64,000 bases of DNA from an uncultured Roseburia sp. (GCA_947573605.1 CANPGM010000001.1:1-64000); one strand, 5' to 3'. Counted from the first letter of the stretch, positions 8,267 through 17,184 are shown. Notes: generated by a model not told the origin, from the sequence alone. Made by a program: numbers and translations.

Positions 8267-9498
8267 TTAAGACTTTACAGCGAAAGTTTGTTGTAACGGC
8301 AATGACGGCAATTTCTGTATTGCTGATACTGTTGCTCGGAACAATTAACATGCTTAATATCAGGACGGTCGGAAAGCAAATCGACGCAAAACTTGAAATG
8401 ATTTCCCGAAATGAAGGAAATCCGGATAATATTCCAAGGGTTCCAGGAGATATGCCGCCGAGAGAGCACGGAACGAAAAACGATTACGATACCTTTATGT
8501 CCTCTAACTTTTTTGTTGTACGGTTTGATAGTAAGGGAGATATTGTTTATTCGGATGTGAGCCGCATATCCTCCGTCACCGAAGAAGAAGCCAAAGAATT
8601 GGCAGAGAAAGTTTATATCAAAAATGAACGATCGGGCAAAATTGATGGCTTTGAGTATATGGCCAGAGAAAGCCGTATGGGAATGGGGAAGGTTGTAGTA
8701 TTTCTTGATACCTCCGGCGATATCTATTCCTATATTCGAGTATTGTTCCTTTCCGCCGCCATCGGTATTGCATGTTGGTTTATAATGCTGTTGTTTGTAA
8801 TCCTGCTTTCCAAACGAGCCATTCGCCCCATTGCTGAAAATATGGAAAAACAAAAGCAATTCGTCACTAACGCCGGCCACGAAATCAAAACGCCTGTCGC
8901 CATTATTCAATCGAATACAGAAGCAATGGAACTTTACAACGGCGAAAATAAGTGGAGTAAAAATATTAAGGAACAGACGGTCAGGCTAAATGAATTAATG
9001 AAAAATCTGCTCACCCTTGCCCGTATGGATGAAAGCAGTGCTAATTTGATTCAGTCTGATTTTTCGCTCAGTCAACTGCTTACAGATCATATCGAATGCT
9101 TTAGAGAAACCTTAGAACTTCGTGGGATTACCCTCCAAGCCAGTATTCAGCCAATGATTTTTTTCCGGGCGAACAAAGAACATATCACACAGCTTATCTC
9201 GGTACTGATGGATAACGCCATGAAGTATACAAATGAAGGCGGTAATGTATTTGTATCACTTGAGAGAAATGACAAGCGGTTAAAATTGCAGTTTAAAAAT
9301 ACTTGCCGGCAGTTACCGCCCGCTTCTCCTGATAAACTATTTGAACGGTTTTATCGTGCCGATGAAGCACGGACACAAAAAAACGGAGGTTATGGTATTG
9401 GTTTGTCAGTAGCACAGTCTATTACCGAAACTTACAAAGGCAGAATCTCTGCCGAATATGAAAACGGCAATACAATTGTCTTTACCGTTTGTTTTTAA
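8263..9498 (+). CDS. Membrane sensor histidine kinase, partner of the preceding regulator
   Basis: A 411-residue sensor with one membrane helix at about 14-32 and another at about 160-183. They frame an extracytoplasmic sensing domain of about 125 residues, which is rich in charged and proline residues. The phospho-acceptor His206 lies in FVTNAGHEIKTPVAI. The ATPase domain shows the N box (LMDNAMKYTNEGG), then ERFYRADEAR and the G2 box GYGIGLSVA. There is almost no HAMP linker. The family is the common Firmicutes EnvZ/VanS-like type. It is followed by a strong terminator, so the downstream VTC-CotH genes form their own transcription unit. Confidence 0.92.
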   Translation: MIKTLQRKFVVTAMTAISVLLILLLGTINMLNIRTVGKQIDAKLEMISRNEGNPDNIPRVPGDMPPREHGTKNDYDTFMSSNFFVVRFDSKGDIVYSDVSRISSVTEEEAKELAEKVYIKNERSGKIDGFEYMARESRMGMGKVVVFLDTSGDIYSYIRVLFLSAAIGIACWFIMLLFVILLSKRAIRPIAENMEKQKQFVTNAGHEIKTPVAIIQSNTEAMELYNGENKWSKNIKEQTVRLNELMKNLLTLARMDESSANLIQSDFSLSQLLTDHIECFRETLELRGITLQASIQPMIFFRANKEHITQLISVLMDNAMKYTNEGGNVFVSLERNDKRLKLQFKNTCRQLPPASPDKLFERFYRADEARTQKNGGYGIGLSVAQSITETYKGRISAEYENGNTIVFTVCF

Positions 9499-9513
9499 GA
9501 ACAAAGCAATTAA

Positions 9514-9545
9514 GCCTCACAGTATTTTTTACTGTGGGGCTTTTT
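9514..9545 (+). terminator. Intrinsic terminator after the sensor kinase
   Basis: A 10-bp stem (GCCTCACAGT with ACTGTGGGGC) around ATTTTTT is followed by TTTTT. Confidence 0.88.
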
Positions 9546-9577
9546 CTAAGTCTGAACTAAGGTTGCCGCTTTATAAT
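9546..9577 (+). promoter_or_regulatory. Promoter of the VTC-DUF4956-CotH operon with CTAAG-N6-CTAAG repeat
   Basis: The direct repeat CTAAG (9546-9550) and CTAAG (9557-9561), with the same N6 spacing as at 7535, is followed by TATAAT at 9572-9577. The repeat covers the region expected for the -35 box. The shared repeat is the main evidence that the adjacent response regulator controls this operon. Confidence 0.6.
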
Positions 9578-9609
9578 GGCACTACAAGATGAAGAAAGGA
9601 GTTGATTTT

Positions 9610-10281
9610 ATGCAGTTCAGGCACGAATGGAAGCACGAAATTTCCTATGTGGATATGCTCTCGCTTCGCAGCCGGTTGTCTGCCGTTATGCAGCAGGACA
9701 GTCACGCCGTAAATGGCAGGTATAAAATAAGAAGCATGTACTTTGACAATTTTCGAGATAAAGCATTGCTTGAAAAAATTAACGGCGTGAATACACGAGA
9801 AAAATTTCGCGTCCGTTATTATAACGATGATCTGTCTTTCATTCTGCTTGAAAAGAAAAGCAAGAGCAACGGTTTATGCAGGAAAGAACAAGCGGTCATC
9901 ACATTAGAAGAAGCTCGGCTTATTGCAAACAAAAATATTGAAAATCTTTCAAAAAGCGAAAAGCCTCTTGTGAAAGAACTTTGTTATAAGATGCGTACCG
10001 AAAGTCTTGAACCAAAAACAATCGTGGAATATAACAGAGAACCGTTTGTATACGCCCCCGGTAATGTTAGGGTAACACTTGATTATGATATCCGAACAGG
10101 GCTAACCGGCAGGGATTATCTAAGCCCTGATTGTGTCATGATTCCCGCAGGAAATGCCCCTATTATTTTGGAAGTAAAGTGGGATGAATTTTTGCCCGCA
10201 GTTATTCGTGATGTGGTACAGGTTCCGGGTACACACACTTCGGCATTTTCAAAATATGCAGCTTGCCGCATCTACGGCTAA
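9610..10281 (+). CDS. VTC-domain (polyphosphate polymerase domain) protein
   Basis: A 223-residue protein of the VTC domain family, the tunnel-fold domain that in yeast Vtc4 makes polyphosphate from ATP. Visible family features are the basic N-terminus MQFRHEWKHEI, the strand-turn pattern YKIRSMYFDN, the basic RVRYY and the LEKKSKSNGLCRK segment, the glutamate in VEYNREPFV, and the late acidic strand PIILEVKWDEFLP. I chose the ATG at 9610 because an AAAGGAG site precedes it; an ATG at 9589 lies before that site. There is no membrane segment here, so membrane attachment is likely to come from the DUF4956 partner encoded next. Substrate and product are not shown by sequence. Confidence 0.85.
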   Translation: MQFRHEWKHEISYVDMLSLRSRLSAVMQQDSHAVNGRYKIRSMYFDNFRDKALLEKINGVNTREKFRVRYYNDDLSFILLEKKSKSNGLCRKEQAVITLEEARLIANKNIENLSKSEKPLVKELCYKMRTESLEPKTIVEYNREPFVYAPGNVRVTLDYDIRTGLTGRDYLSPDCVMIPAGNAPIILEVKWDEFLPAVIRDVVQVPGTHTSAFSKYAACRIYG

Positions 10282-10309
10282 ATTAAAAAAGTTAAAGGAG
10301 TAAATGATT

Positions 10310-10981
10310 ATGAGTTTTCAGGATATTTTTAAGTCCGGGTTTTTAGAAAATATATCAAGCGTTTCTCTGCTTGATATGGGAATTGCTTTGGCGTTGGCAT
10401 TTGGCATCGGCATGTTTATCTTTTTAATCTATAAAAAGACCTTTGCCGGCGTTATGTATTCTTCCTCTTTTGGCGTAACCTTAGTTGCCCTTACAATGAT
10501 TTCGACCCTTGTTATTTTGGCAGTCACTTCCAATGTGGTATTGTCTCTCGGTATGGTCGGTGCATTGTCTATTGTCCGTTTTCGTACGGCGATTAAAGAA
10601 CCTCTCGATATTGCGTTCCTGTTTTGGTCGATTGCAGTCGGAATTGTACTTGCCGCCGGCATGATTCCTCTTGCTGTACTTGGCAGCGTAGTTATTGGAA
10701 TTGTACTTTTAGTATTTGCGAATAGAAAAGCACACCTTAACCCTTATATCGTTGTGATCCGCTGTGAGAATCACGACGCCGAAATTGCCGCTATGGATTT
10801 CCTTAAAAAACAGGTTAAACGATATGTCGTAAAGAGTAAAACAGCTCAAAAAGGAGCGATTGAAATAAATGCGGAGGTTCGCATGAAAGAGGATAACACG
10901 GATTTCATCAATATTCTTTCCGAAATGAACGGTGTAAACAGTGCGGTCCTTGTAAGCTACAACGGGGATTATATGGGTTAA
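10310..10981 (+). CDS. DUF4956 family membrane protein
   Basis: A 223-residue integral membrane protein. Three or four helices are visible (MGIALALAFGIGMFIFLIY, SSFGVTLVALTMISTLVILA, then FLFWSIAVGIVLAAG and LAVLGSVVIGIVLLVFA). The highly conserved cytoplasmic loop SLGMVGALSIVRFRTAIKEP marks DUF4956. A soluble C-terminal domain of about 85 residues follows. The ATG at 10310 is better spaced from the AAAGGAG site than the one at 10304. DUF4956 genes are repeatedly found beside VTC and CotH genes in Firmicutes and Actinobacteria, so a joint membrane complex is a reasonable inference. Its biochemical function is unknown. Confidence 0.87.
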   Translation: MSFQDIFKSGFLENISSVSLLDMGIALALAFGIGMFIFLIYKKTFAGVMYSSSFGVTLVALTMISTLVILAVTSNVVLSLGMVGALSIVRFRTAIKEPLDIAFLFWSIAVGIVLAAGMIPLAVLGSVVIGIVLLVFANRKAHLNPYIVVIRCENHDAEIAAMDFLKKQVKRYVVKSKTAQKGAIEINAEVRMKEDNTDFINILSEMNGVNSAVLVSYNGDYMG

Positions 10982-10997
10982 TAAAAAGGAGGTAACG

Positions 10998-13007
10998 ATG
11001 TCAACGCACAAATATTTTGATAAAATTTGCTGCGTCATTCTTGTCTTAACCCTTGTGCTGACAATATTGTTTATGAACGCCGAAAGTTTGGGCATTCAAA
11101 AGGCTTCTTCTGTTCCGGGATATGAAACCCGATTGTTTGACACATCAAAGGTACATACCCTGAATATCGTTATGGATGATTGGGAGGAATTTATTGAATC
11201 CTGTACCGACGAGGAATATACCCGGTGTTCGGTTATTATTGATAACGAAGCCTATAAAAATGTAGCAATCAGAGCAAAGGGCAATACTTCGCTTACGAAT
11301 GTTCAAAATTATGGAAATGACCGATACAGTTTCAAAATTGAGTTTGACCACTACGATGGCACAAACACTTATTACGGTCTTGATAAGCTCAGCCTAAACA
11401 ATATCATTCAGGATAATACCTATATGAAGGACTATCTGACCTATCAAATGATGGGATACTTTGGCGTAAGCGCACCTCTATGCAGCTATGTTCAAATTTT
11501 AGTGAACGGCGAGGAGTGGGGGTTGTATCTTGCGGTCGAAGGGGTAGAAGAATCCTTTCTTTCAAGAAATTACGGGAATGACTACGGTGAACTTTATAAG
11601 CCCGACAGTATGAGTATGGGCGGCGGTCGTGGAAACGGCGGCAAATTTGATATGGATAATTGGGAAAACGATCAGGATAATGCAAATGAAAACCCTGATT
11701 CGTCTGCCAATGCGAAACCTGATATGAAAGGCGGCATGAAACAACCAGGTGGAACGGAGCGGCCGAACGATAATAATCAACCGCCAAACGGCAGTTTCGG
11801 TCAAGGCGGTATGCAAATGCCGGATATGAATGGTGGCGGGATGGGCAGTTCAGATGTTTCACTTATCTATTCTGATGATGAATACTCCAGCTATTCCAAC
11901 ATCTTTGACAATGTCAAGACGGATATTTCAGATGCGGACAAAGACCGTTTAATTGCGTCTCTTAAAAAGTTGAATGAAAACAGCAGCATTGAGGAAGTTG
12001 TGAATGTAGAGGAGGTCATACGCTACTTTGTGGTACATAATTTTGTCTGTAACTTTGACAGCTATACCGGCTCAATGATTCACAACTACTATCTTTATGA
12101 AGAAGATGGTCAGCTTTCTATGATTCCATGGGATTACAATCTTGCGTTTGGCGGCTTCGCGGGAGGCTCGGATGCAACAAACCTTGTGAACTATCCCATT
12201 GATACACCCGTATTCGGCGGCGCTGTAGAATCAAGGCCAATGCTTTCCTGGATTTTTGAAAATGAGGAATATACGGAACTTTATCATCAGTATTTTGCAG
12301 AATTTATTTCAGAGTATTTCGACAGCGGTTATTTTGCAGAAATGATAGATGATGTAAAGGTTATGATTTCTCCCTATATTGAGAGCGATCCTACAAAATT
12401 TTGCACCTATGAAGAATTTGAACAGGGAATTGATACGCTCAAAGAATTTTGCCTGCTCCGCGCAGAGAGCGTAAACGCACAGCTAAACGGAACAATCGCA
12501 TCCACTTCTGATAATCAGGAAAAAGAAACTTTGATTCATGCTTCTAATCTTTCTATCTCTGATATGGGCAGTATGGGCGGTGGAAACGGCGGCGGTATGA
12601 ATAGATTGGATAACAACGGTCAAGGACAAATGCCGGATATGAAGAATCCCGATGCAAGCAATGAACAAAATAGTTCTTTGCCGCAAATGCGGGGAAATGG
12701 TAATCATGGCGAAACCAATGCCCCGTCTGACTCAAGCGGAATACAAGGGCAATTTCCAAATGACAGTAACAGTATGCAGCCGCCTCAAAACAATGGAGAA
12801 ATGCCGCAGATGCCGCAAGATGGAAATATTCAGGATTTCCCGCAAGGCGCTAACCGGCAAGGAATGATTCGCCCCAATAACAATGACAGGCAAAAGGAAA
12901 ATCAAGTAAGTTTACTAAATCGTAATTCCTATATAATGCTCGGTATCTGTGCCACAGTATTATTTACAGGATTGCTTTTTGCCCTGCTTTACAAAAAGCG
13001 AGTTTGA
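10998..13007 (+). CDS. CotH-type protein kinase with Met/Gly/Asn/Pro-rich inserts
   Basis: A 669-residue protein related to CotH, the atypical kinase that phosphorylates spore-coat proteins in Bacillus. Kinase-like features are the nucleotide-loop region VAIRAKGNTSLTN, YSFKIEFD, the DKLSLNN segment, GLYLAVEGVEESF, and two aspartates spaced as in CotH: D354 (NFDSYTGS) and D379 (MIPWDYNLAFGG). An N-terminal hydrophobic segment (about 11-25) and a C-terminal one (about 645-665, then KKRV) suggest both ends are membrane anchored, with the catalytic part outside. Two low-complexity stretches rich in Met, Gly, Asn, Pro and Gln lie at about 205-280 and 525-640. It is not in a spore-coat context, so the substrate is open. 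Confidence 0.88.
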   Translation: MSTHKYFDKICCVILVLTLVLTILFMNAESLGIQKASSVPGYETRLFDTSKVHTLNIVMDDWEEFIESCTDEEYTRCSVIIDNEAYKNVAIRAKGNTSLTNVQNYGNDRYSFKIEFDHYDGTNTYYGLDKLSLNNIIQDNTYMKDYLTYQMMGYFGVSAPLCSYVQILVNGEEWGLYLAVEGVEESFLSRNYGNDYGELYKPDSMSMGGGRGNGGKFDMDNWENDQDNANENPDSSANAKPDMKGGMKQPGGTERPNDNNQPPNGSFGQGGMQMPDMNGGGMGSSDVSLIYSDDEYSSYSNIFDNVKTDISDADKDRLIASLKKLNENSSIEEVVNVEEVIRYFVVHNFVCNFDSYTGSMIHNYYLYEEDGQLSMIPWDYNLAFGGFAGGSDATNLVNYPIDTPVFGGAVESRPMLSWIFENEEYTELYHQYFAEFISEYFDSGYFAEMIDDVKVMISPYIESDPTKFCTYEEFEQGIDTLKEFCLLRAESVNAQLNGTIASTSDNQEKETLIHASNLSISDMGSMGGGNGGGMNRLDNNGQGQMPDMKNPDASNEQNSSLPQMRGNGNHGETNAPSDSSGIQGQFPNDSNSMQPPQNNGEMPQMPQDGNIQDFPQGANRQGMIRPNNNDRQKENQVSLLNRNSYIMLGICATVLFTGLLFALLYKKRV

Positions 13008-13063
13008 TGTCACAAGGCGGGTCAATGAAAATAATACGACTGTTTCTTTTTTTGCCTTTCGTA

Positions 13064-13104
13064 AATCAGAGGGCGGCCGCGTTATGGCCATCCTCTGATT
13101 TTTT
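13064..13104 (+). terminator. Intrinsic terminator after the CotH gene
   Basis: AATCAGAGG pairs with CCTCTGATT, with an inner GGCC/GGCC pairing, followed by a T run with one C after TTTTTT. Confidence 0.85.
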
Positions 13105-13220
13105 CTTTGCATAACATTAAAAACTCTTCTCGGATTTCTCTGCTTCATATAGGATCGTTTTTTGTCTATCATTCACAAAATTTAATTAATTTTTTCAACT
13201 TTTTATACAACTAAGATACT

Positions 13221-13250
13221 TTTTCAAGCTATGTTTTTTTCGGGTATAAT
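13221..13250 (+). promoter_or_regulatory. Candidate promoter of the cystathionine-family gene
   Basis: TTTTCA at 13221-13226 and TATAAT at 13245-13250 are separated by 18 bases. The resulting leader of about 155 bases before the TTG start at 13411 contains no riboswitch that I recognise. Confidence 0.45.
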
Positions 13251-13410
13251 AAACGCTGCGTATAAAGAAAAACAGGGCAGCTACAACAGATACGAAAAGG
13301 TGGATTTTTGTAAAATAAGATTCGGGTGTCAAACTGCACAAAATATCACTCGCTGTATGTTTTGGCAAATGGATTTTAAAAAAGCAAAAATCGGTGAGGA
13401 GGGTACATTC

Positions 13411-14601
13411 TTGAAAAATGTGAACGGATATTTTGATTATGATAACAGGCGCAGTCAATCCCTGCATATTGAATCTCTGGCGGTACACGGCGCGCTTGGT
13501 ACGGAGCCGCTGACCGGCGCTGTCAGCACGCCGGTTTTTCTTACGGCCACCTACCGTCATCCGGCTCTCGGCGAAACAACGGGTTTTGCGTATAGCAGAC
13601 TGGAAAATCCGACAAGGCTCGAATTGGAACGGACGATGGCGCTTCTGGAAGAAGGGAGCCGAGGCTTTGCGTTTTCCAGCGGACAGGCAGCCAATATGGC
13701 AGTCTTTTCCTTGCTGTCTTCCGGTGATCATATTCTGTGTTCGGATGATCTTTACGGCGGTACCTGTCGGCTTGTACAGGATTTTCTGCACCGAAGAGGG
13801 GTGGAAGGAGATTTTGTGGACATGTCGGATTTAACGGCGGTGCAGGCGGCCATGAAAGGAAATACGAAGATGATTTTTATCGAAACGCCTACAAATCCAA
13901 TGATGAAAGTAGCGGATATTCGGGCGGTTTCAGAGATAGCCTCGAAAAACGGGGCAATTACAGTAGTAGACAATACGTTTTTGACGCCATATTTTCAAAA
14001 ACCGCTTTGCCTCGGCGCTGATATTGTGACGCACAGTTCTACAAAATATCTTGGCGGACACAATGATGTCATTTCAGGTATTGTTGTAGTGAAAGAAGAC
14101 AATGAGCTGGCCGAACGAATTTTTACATATATAAAGACGGCGGGAAGCCAGCTTGCCCCGATGGACTGCTTTCTGGTACTGCGGGGAATCAAAACGCTTG
14201 CGGTTCGGATGGAAAGGCACAGCGAAAATGCAAAAAAAGTAGCCGAATGGCTATGCACCCAGAAAAAAGTAAAAAAGGTATATTATACGGGACTGAACGA
14301 TCATCCTGCATATGCGGTGACAAAAAAGCAGACCGGAGGTTTTGGGGGCATGATATCCTTCGCGGTGGATTCGGCGGAAACCGTAAACAAAATCCTGAAA
14401 AATGTGAATATGATTATGTTTGCCGAAAGCCTGGGGGGAACGGAAACGTTAATTACCTATCCGCTGACACAGACACATAAAGATGTGCCGGAGGAAGCAA
14501 GAGAGCGGCTGGGAATCAGCGACTGTCTGCTTCGCCTGTCGGTGGGGCTTGAACATGCCGCAGATATTATAAACGATCTGGACAAAGCGATGAATTCATA
14601 A
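13411..14601 (+). CDS. Cys/Met-metabolism PLP enzyme (cystathionine gamma-synthase / gamma-lyase family)
   Basis: A 396-residue fold-type I PLP enzyme. Family marks are SRLENPTRLELE, the cofactor-stacking loop SSGQAAN, DDLYGGTCRL with the conserved tyrosine, ETPTNPMMKV, VVDNTFLTPYFQKPL, and the PLP lysine in THSSTKYLGGHNDVISG. The C-terminal SLGGTETLITYPLTQTH is also standard. Sequence alone does not separate cystathionine gamma-synthase, gamma-lyase and methionine gamma-lyase. I chose the TTG at 13411, eight bases after a strong GAGGAGG site, because the protein then has normal length; longer in-frame starts add about 60 unrelated residues. Its neighbours dapF and murE do not share its pathway. 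Confidence 0.88.
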   Translation: MKNVNGYFDYDNRRSQSLHIESLAVHGALGTEPLTGAVSTPVFLTATYRHPALGETTGFAYSRLENPTRLELERTMALLEEGSRGFAFSSGQAANMAVFSLLSSGDHILCSDDLYGGTCRLVQDFLHRRGVEGDFVDMSDLTAVQAAMKGNTKMIFIETPTNPMMKVADIRAVSEIASKNGAITVVDNTFLTPYFQKPLCLGADIVTHSSTKYLGGHNDVISGIVVVKEDNELAERIFTYIKTAGSQLAPMDCFLVLRGIKTLAVRMERHSENAKKVAEWLCTQKKVKKVYYTGLNDHPAYAVTKKQTGGFGGMISFAVDSAETVNKILKNVNMIMFAESLGGTETLITYPLTQTHKDVPEEARERLGISDCLLRLSVGLEHAADIINDLDKAMNS

Positions 14602-14614
14602 AAAAGAAGCGGAT

Positions 14615-14680
14615 AAATCGCGAGATTTGTGTCTGCGCGCAGCAAACTTGTTATGCAAAAAAGTACAGAAATGGAGAAAA
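14615..14680 (+). repeat. Recurrent leader element (hairpin, then CAGAAATGGAG)
   Basis: AAATC-GCGA-GATTT forms a small hairpin with a GNRA-type loop at 14615-14628, and CAGAAATGGAGAAAA follows at 14666-14680 as the dapF ribosome site. The same elements recur at 50564-50598 before the WbqC gene, and the second part at 57586-57602 before the flagellinolysin gene. Confidence 0.45.
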
Positions 14681-14682
14681 AA

Positions 14683-15582
14683 ATGCGTTTTACAAAAATG
14701 CAGGCGTTAGGAAACGATTATATCTATATTGATGTCATTCATCAGAAAATAAGCCGTTTGCCTTCACTGGCGCGGTTCTTATGCGACAGGCATTTTGCGG
14801 TAGGATCCGACGGAATGGTGTTGATCGGACCGTCCGCAGAGGCCGATTTCTCCATGCGGATTTTTAATCCGGATGGGACGGAAGCGCAGATGTGCGGCAA
14901 TGCATTGAGAAGTGTGGGTAAATATGTTTACGACCATCAAATGACAAAAAAAACAGAATTAAAAATAGAAACGCTCGCAGGTGTCCGGACGTTAAAGCTT
15001 ACGCTTTTTAAGGGTGAGGTTCGTATGATCCGTGCGGATATCGGAGAACCGGAATTTCTTGCCGTTAATATACCGGTTGCAGCACAGCGGGAACGGTTTA
15101 TCGGGCAGCAGGTTTTTGTATTGGACAGGTATTTTAAAATGACGGCGGTTTCGTGGGGAAATCCGCATGTTGTAGTATTTACAGAAAACGTCCTTTCTTT
15201 TGACGCAGCAAAATACGGGAAGGAAATCGAAGGCATGACAGACCTGTTTCCTGAAAAAACAAATGTTACTTTTGCGCAATTTCTGCCGGACGGCAGGATT
15301 CAAATAAGAGAATGGGAACGCGGAACGGGGGAAACGATTAGCTGCGGAACCGGATGCTGCAGTGCGCTTGCGGCAGGCGTACTGGAAGGGATAACAAGAC
15401 GAAGCGCCGATATTTTGCAGATTGGAGGTACGCTTCATGCGGAATGGGATGAAAATACAAATCATATGTTTTTGTCCGGCCCGTCGAAAACAGTATTTGA
15501 AGCCGAAATTGATGTGTCGGATACGATAGGAGAAGACGGTGCGGGAGCAGAAGCGGAGGAAAACGGATATGAAACTTTTTGA
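14683..15582 (+). CDS. dapF: Diaminopimelate epimerase
   Basis: Converts LL- to meso-diaminopimelate for lysine and peptidoglycan synthesis. The 299-residue product has the first active-site cysteine in MCGNALRS near residue 75 and the second in GTGETISCGTGCCSA near 220, plus the substrate contacts in QALGNDYIYID at the N-terminus and SWGNPHVVVF near 160. The ATG at 14683 has a GGAG site six bases upstream; an in-frame start at 14629 adds 18 unrelated residues. Its last 14 bases overlap murE, which uses the product as substrate, so translational coupling makes pathway sense. Confidence 0.95.
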   Translation: MRFTKMQALGNDYIYIDVIHQKISRLPSLARFLCDRHFAVGSDGMVLIGPSAEADFSMRIFNPDGTEAQMCGNALRSVGKYVYDHQMTKKTELKIETLAGVRTLKLTLFKGEVRMIRADIGEPEFLAVNIPVAAQRERFIGQQVFVLDRYFKMTAVSWGNPHVVVFTENVLSFDAAKYGKEIEGMTDLFPEKTNVTFAQFLPDGRIQIREWERGTGETISCGTGCCSALAAGVLEGITRRSADILQIGGTLHAEWDENTNHMFLSGPSKTVFEAEIDVSDTIGEDGAGAEAEENGYETF

Positions 15583-17050
15583 ATTATGTCAAAATACGGA
15601 ATATACCTGCCTGCAGGGAAAACTGACGCGCGAAGTCGCAGGAATTGCATACGACTCAAGAAAAGCAGAGGCGCATTTCCTGTTTGTCTGTCTGGTCGGA
15701 GGGCAGTCCGACGGGCACAGGTATATTTCCGACGCGATAAAAAACGGCGCCGATGTGATTGTAACGGAACGGATTCCGGAAGAAAAACTGCCGGAAACAA
15801 TTACGGTTTTACAAATGAAATCAACGCGGAAAGGACTTGCACAGCTTTCGGCCGCATTTTTTGGTTATCCCGCAAAGCGTCTGACGACGATTGGCATTAC
15901 CGGAACAAAAGGAAAAACGACTACCTCGTTTATGATAAAAAGTATGCTGGAACAAGCCGGGAAAAAGGTCGGTCTGATCGGGACGCTGGGCGCCTTTATC
16001 GGAGAAACGGCAGTACCGCAGAAAAATACAACGCCGGAATCCTGGGAAATTCAGCGGCTTTTACGCGCAATGGCGGACGAAGGGTGCGAGTATGCGGTCA
16101 TGGAAGTCTCTTCTCAGGGCTTAAAACAGCATCGTACGGACGCAATTACCTTTGATTACGGTATTTTCACCAACCTTTCGCCCGACCATATCGGACCGCT
16201 GGAACATGAGTCGTTTGAGGAATATCTTCTATGCAAAAGCAGGCTTTTTTCACAATGTAAAACCGGAATTGTGAATGCAGACGACTGTTACCGGACGGAA
16301 GTGACGAAAGGGCATACCTGTGATATCGTTTCCTATTCTATTTTGACGCAGTCGAATTTAAAAGCGGAAGCGGTAGATTATCTGGACGAAGAGGATGGGC
16401 TTGGGATGCATTTTACGACCTGCGGATGTCTTACGGTATATGCAAAGGTATTTATACCGGGAACATTCAGCGTATATAATGCGCTTGCCGCAATGCTTTG
16501 CTGCCATTTATGCGGCGTGAGAAAAGAAGCGATACTGCCGGGACTGTCGCGGGCGAAAGTCTGCGGAAGAGCGGAACTTGTTACGGTCTCAAAAGATTTT
16601 TCCGTAGTAATTGATTATGCACACAATGAAGCAAGTACGGACGGAATTTTAGAAGCGCTGCAAAAGTATCGTCCCAACCGTCTGATCTGCCTGTTCGGAT
16701 GCGGCGGAAACCGCCCTAAAATACGGCGCTTTGCGATGGGCGAAGCCGCAGGAAGGCGGGCGGATTTATGCGTTTTAACATGCGACAATCCGCGGGACGA
16801 AGCGCTTTGTGATATTAATACGGATATTAAAGAGGGATTGTTTTCGGTAAAGCACAGCAGATACATTGAGATTGACGACAGAGAAAAAGCGATTTATTAC
16901 TGTCTGGATCATGCACAGAAAGGCGATATCATTGTATTGCTGGGAAAAGGGCATGAAACCTATCAGGAGATCAAAGGCGTAAAATATCATTTTGACGAGC
17001 GGGAAGTACTGGCAAAATGGAAAGAGAATCATATAAATCCGCCGCATTAG
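15569..17050 (+). CDS. murE: UDP-N-acetylmuramoyl-tripeptide synthetase MurE, probably meso-DAP type
   Basis: Adds the third amino acid to the peptidoglycan precursor. The 493-residue product has the Mur-ligase ATP loop GITGTKGKTTTSF at residues 109-121, the TTPES substrate motif, EVSSQGL, the IDYAHN motif and DNPRDE near residue 400. The DNPR signature is the one associated with meso-diaminopimelate rather than lysine as added residue, which agrees with dapF directly upstream. The start ATG lies inside the dapF end with a GGAGG site, so the two genes overlap by 14 bases. Confidence 0.94.
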   Translation: MKLFELCQNTEYTCLQGKLTREVAGIAYDSRKAEAHFLFVCLVGGQSDGHRYISDAIKNGADVIVTERIPEEKLPETITVLQMKSTRKGLAQLSAAFFGYPAKRLTTIGITGTKGKTTTSFMIKSMLEQAGKKVGLIGTLGAFIGETAVPQKNTTPESWEIQRLLRAMADEGCEYAVMEVSSQGLKQHRTDAITFDYGIFTNLSPDHIGPLEHESFEEYLLCKSRLFSQCKTGIVNADDCYRTEVTKGHTCDIVSYSILTQSNLKAEAVDYLDEEDGLGMHFTTCGCLTVYAKVFIPGTFSVYNALAAMLCCHLCGVRKEAILPGLSRAKVCGRAELVTVSKDFSVVIDYAHNEASTDGILEALQKYRPNRLICLFGCGGNRPKIRRFAMGEAAGRRADLCVLTCDNPRDEALCDINTDIKEGLFSVKHSRYIEIDDREKAIYYCLDHAQKGDIIVLLGKGHETYQEIKGVKYHFDEREVLAKWKENHINPPH

Positions 17051-17123
17051 ATAGTAATTGAAATCGTATTCGTAATAGAGCAGGAAACGCCGCCTTTGTA
17101 TCTTTGGCAGAGCAGCGCAGTAA

Positions 17124-17168
17124 CAAGGCCCCCTTGTTTTCCCAAAGGAAAAATCAAAGTGGGCCTTG
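17124..17168. terminator. Inverted repeat between convergent murE and anti-sigma genes
   Basis: CAAGGCCC (17124-17131) pairs with GGGCCTTG (17161-17168), with an inner TTTTCC/GGAAAA stem. There is no T run directly after it on either strand, so it may be a weak bidirectional terminator or an mRNA 3' end structure. Confidence 0.45.
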
Positions 17169-17184
17169 CATTTCCTCAAAGCGT

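Noticed and set aside
8275-8910. Open frame of 211 residues on the minus strand opposite the sensor kinase.
   Set aside because: No plausible ribosome site or family; the kinase on the plus strand has all motifs.
13251-13410. Possible SAM or other riboswitch in the 155-base leader of the cystathionine-family gene.
   Set aside because: No SAM-box or similar conserved core and no terminator/antiterminator pair could be found by eye.
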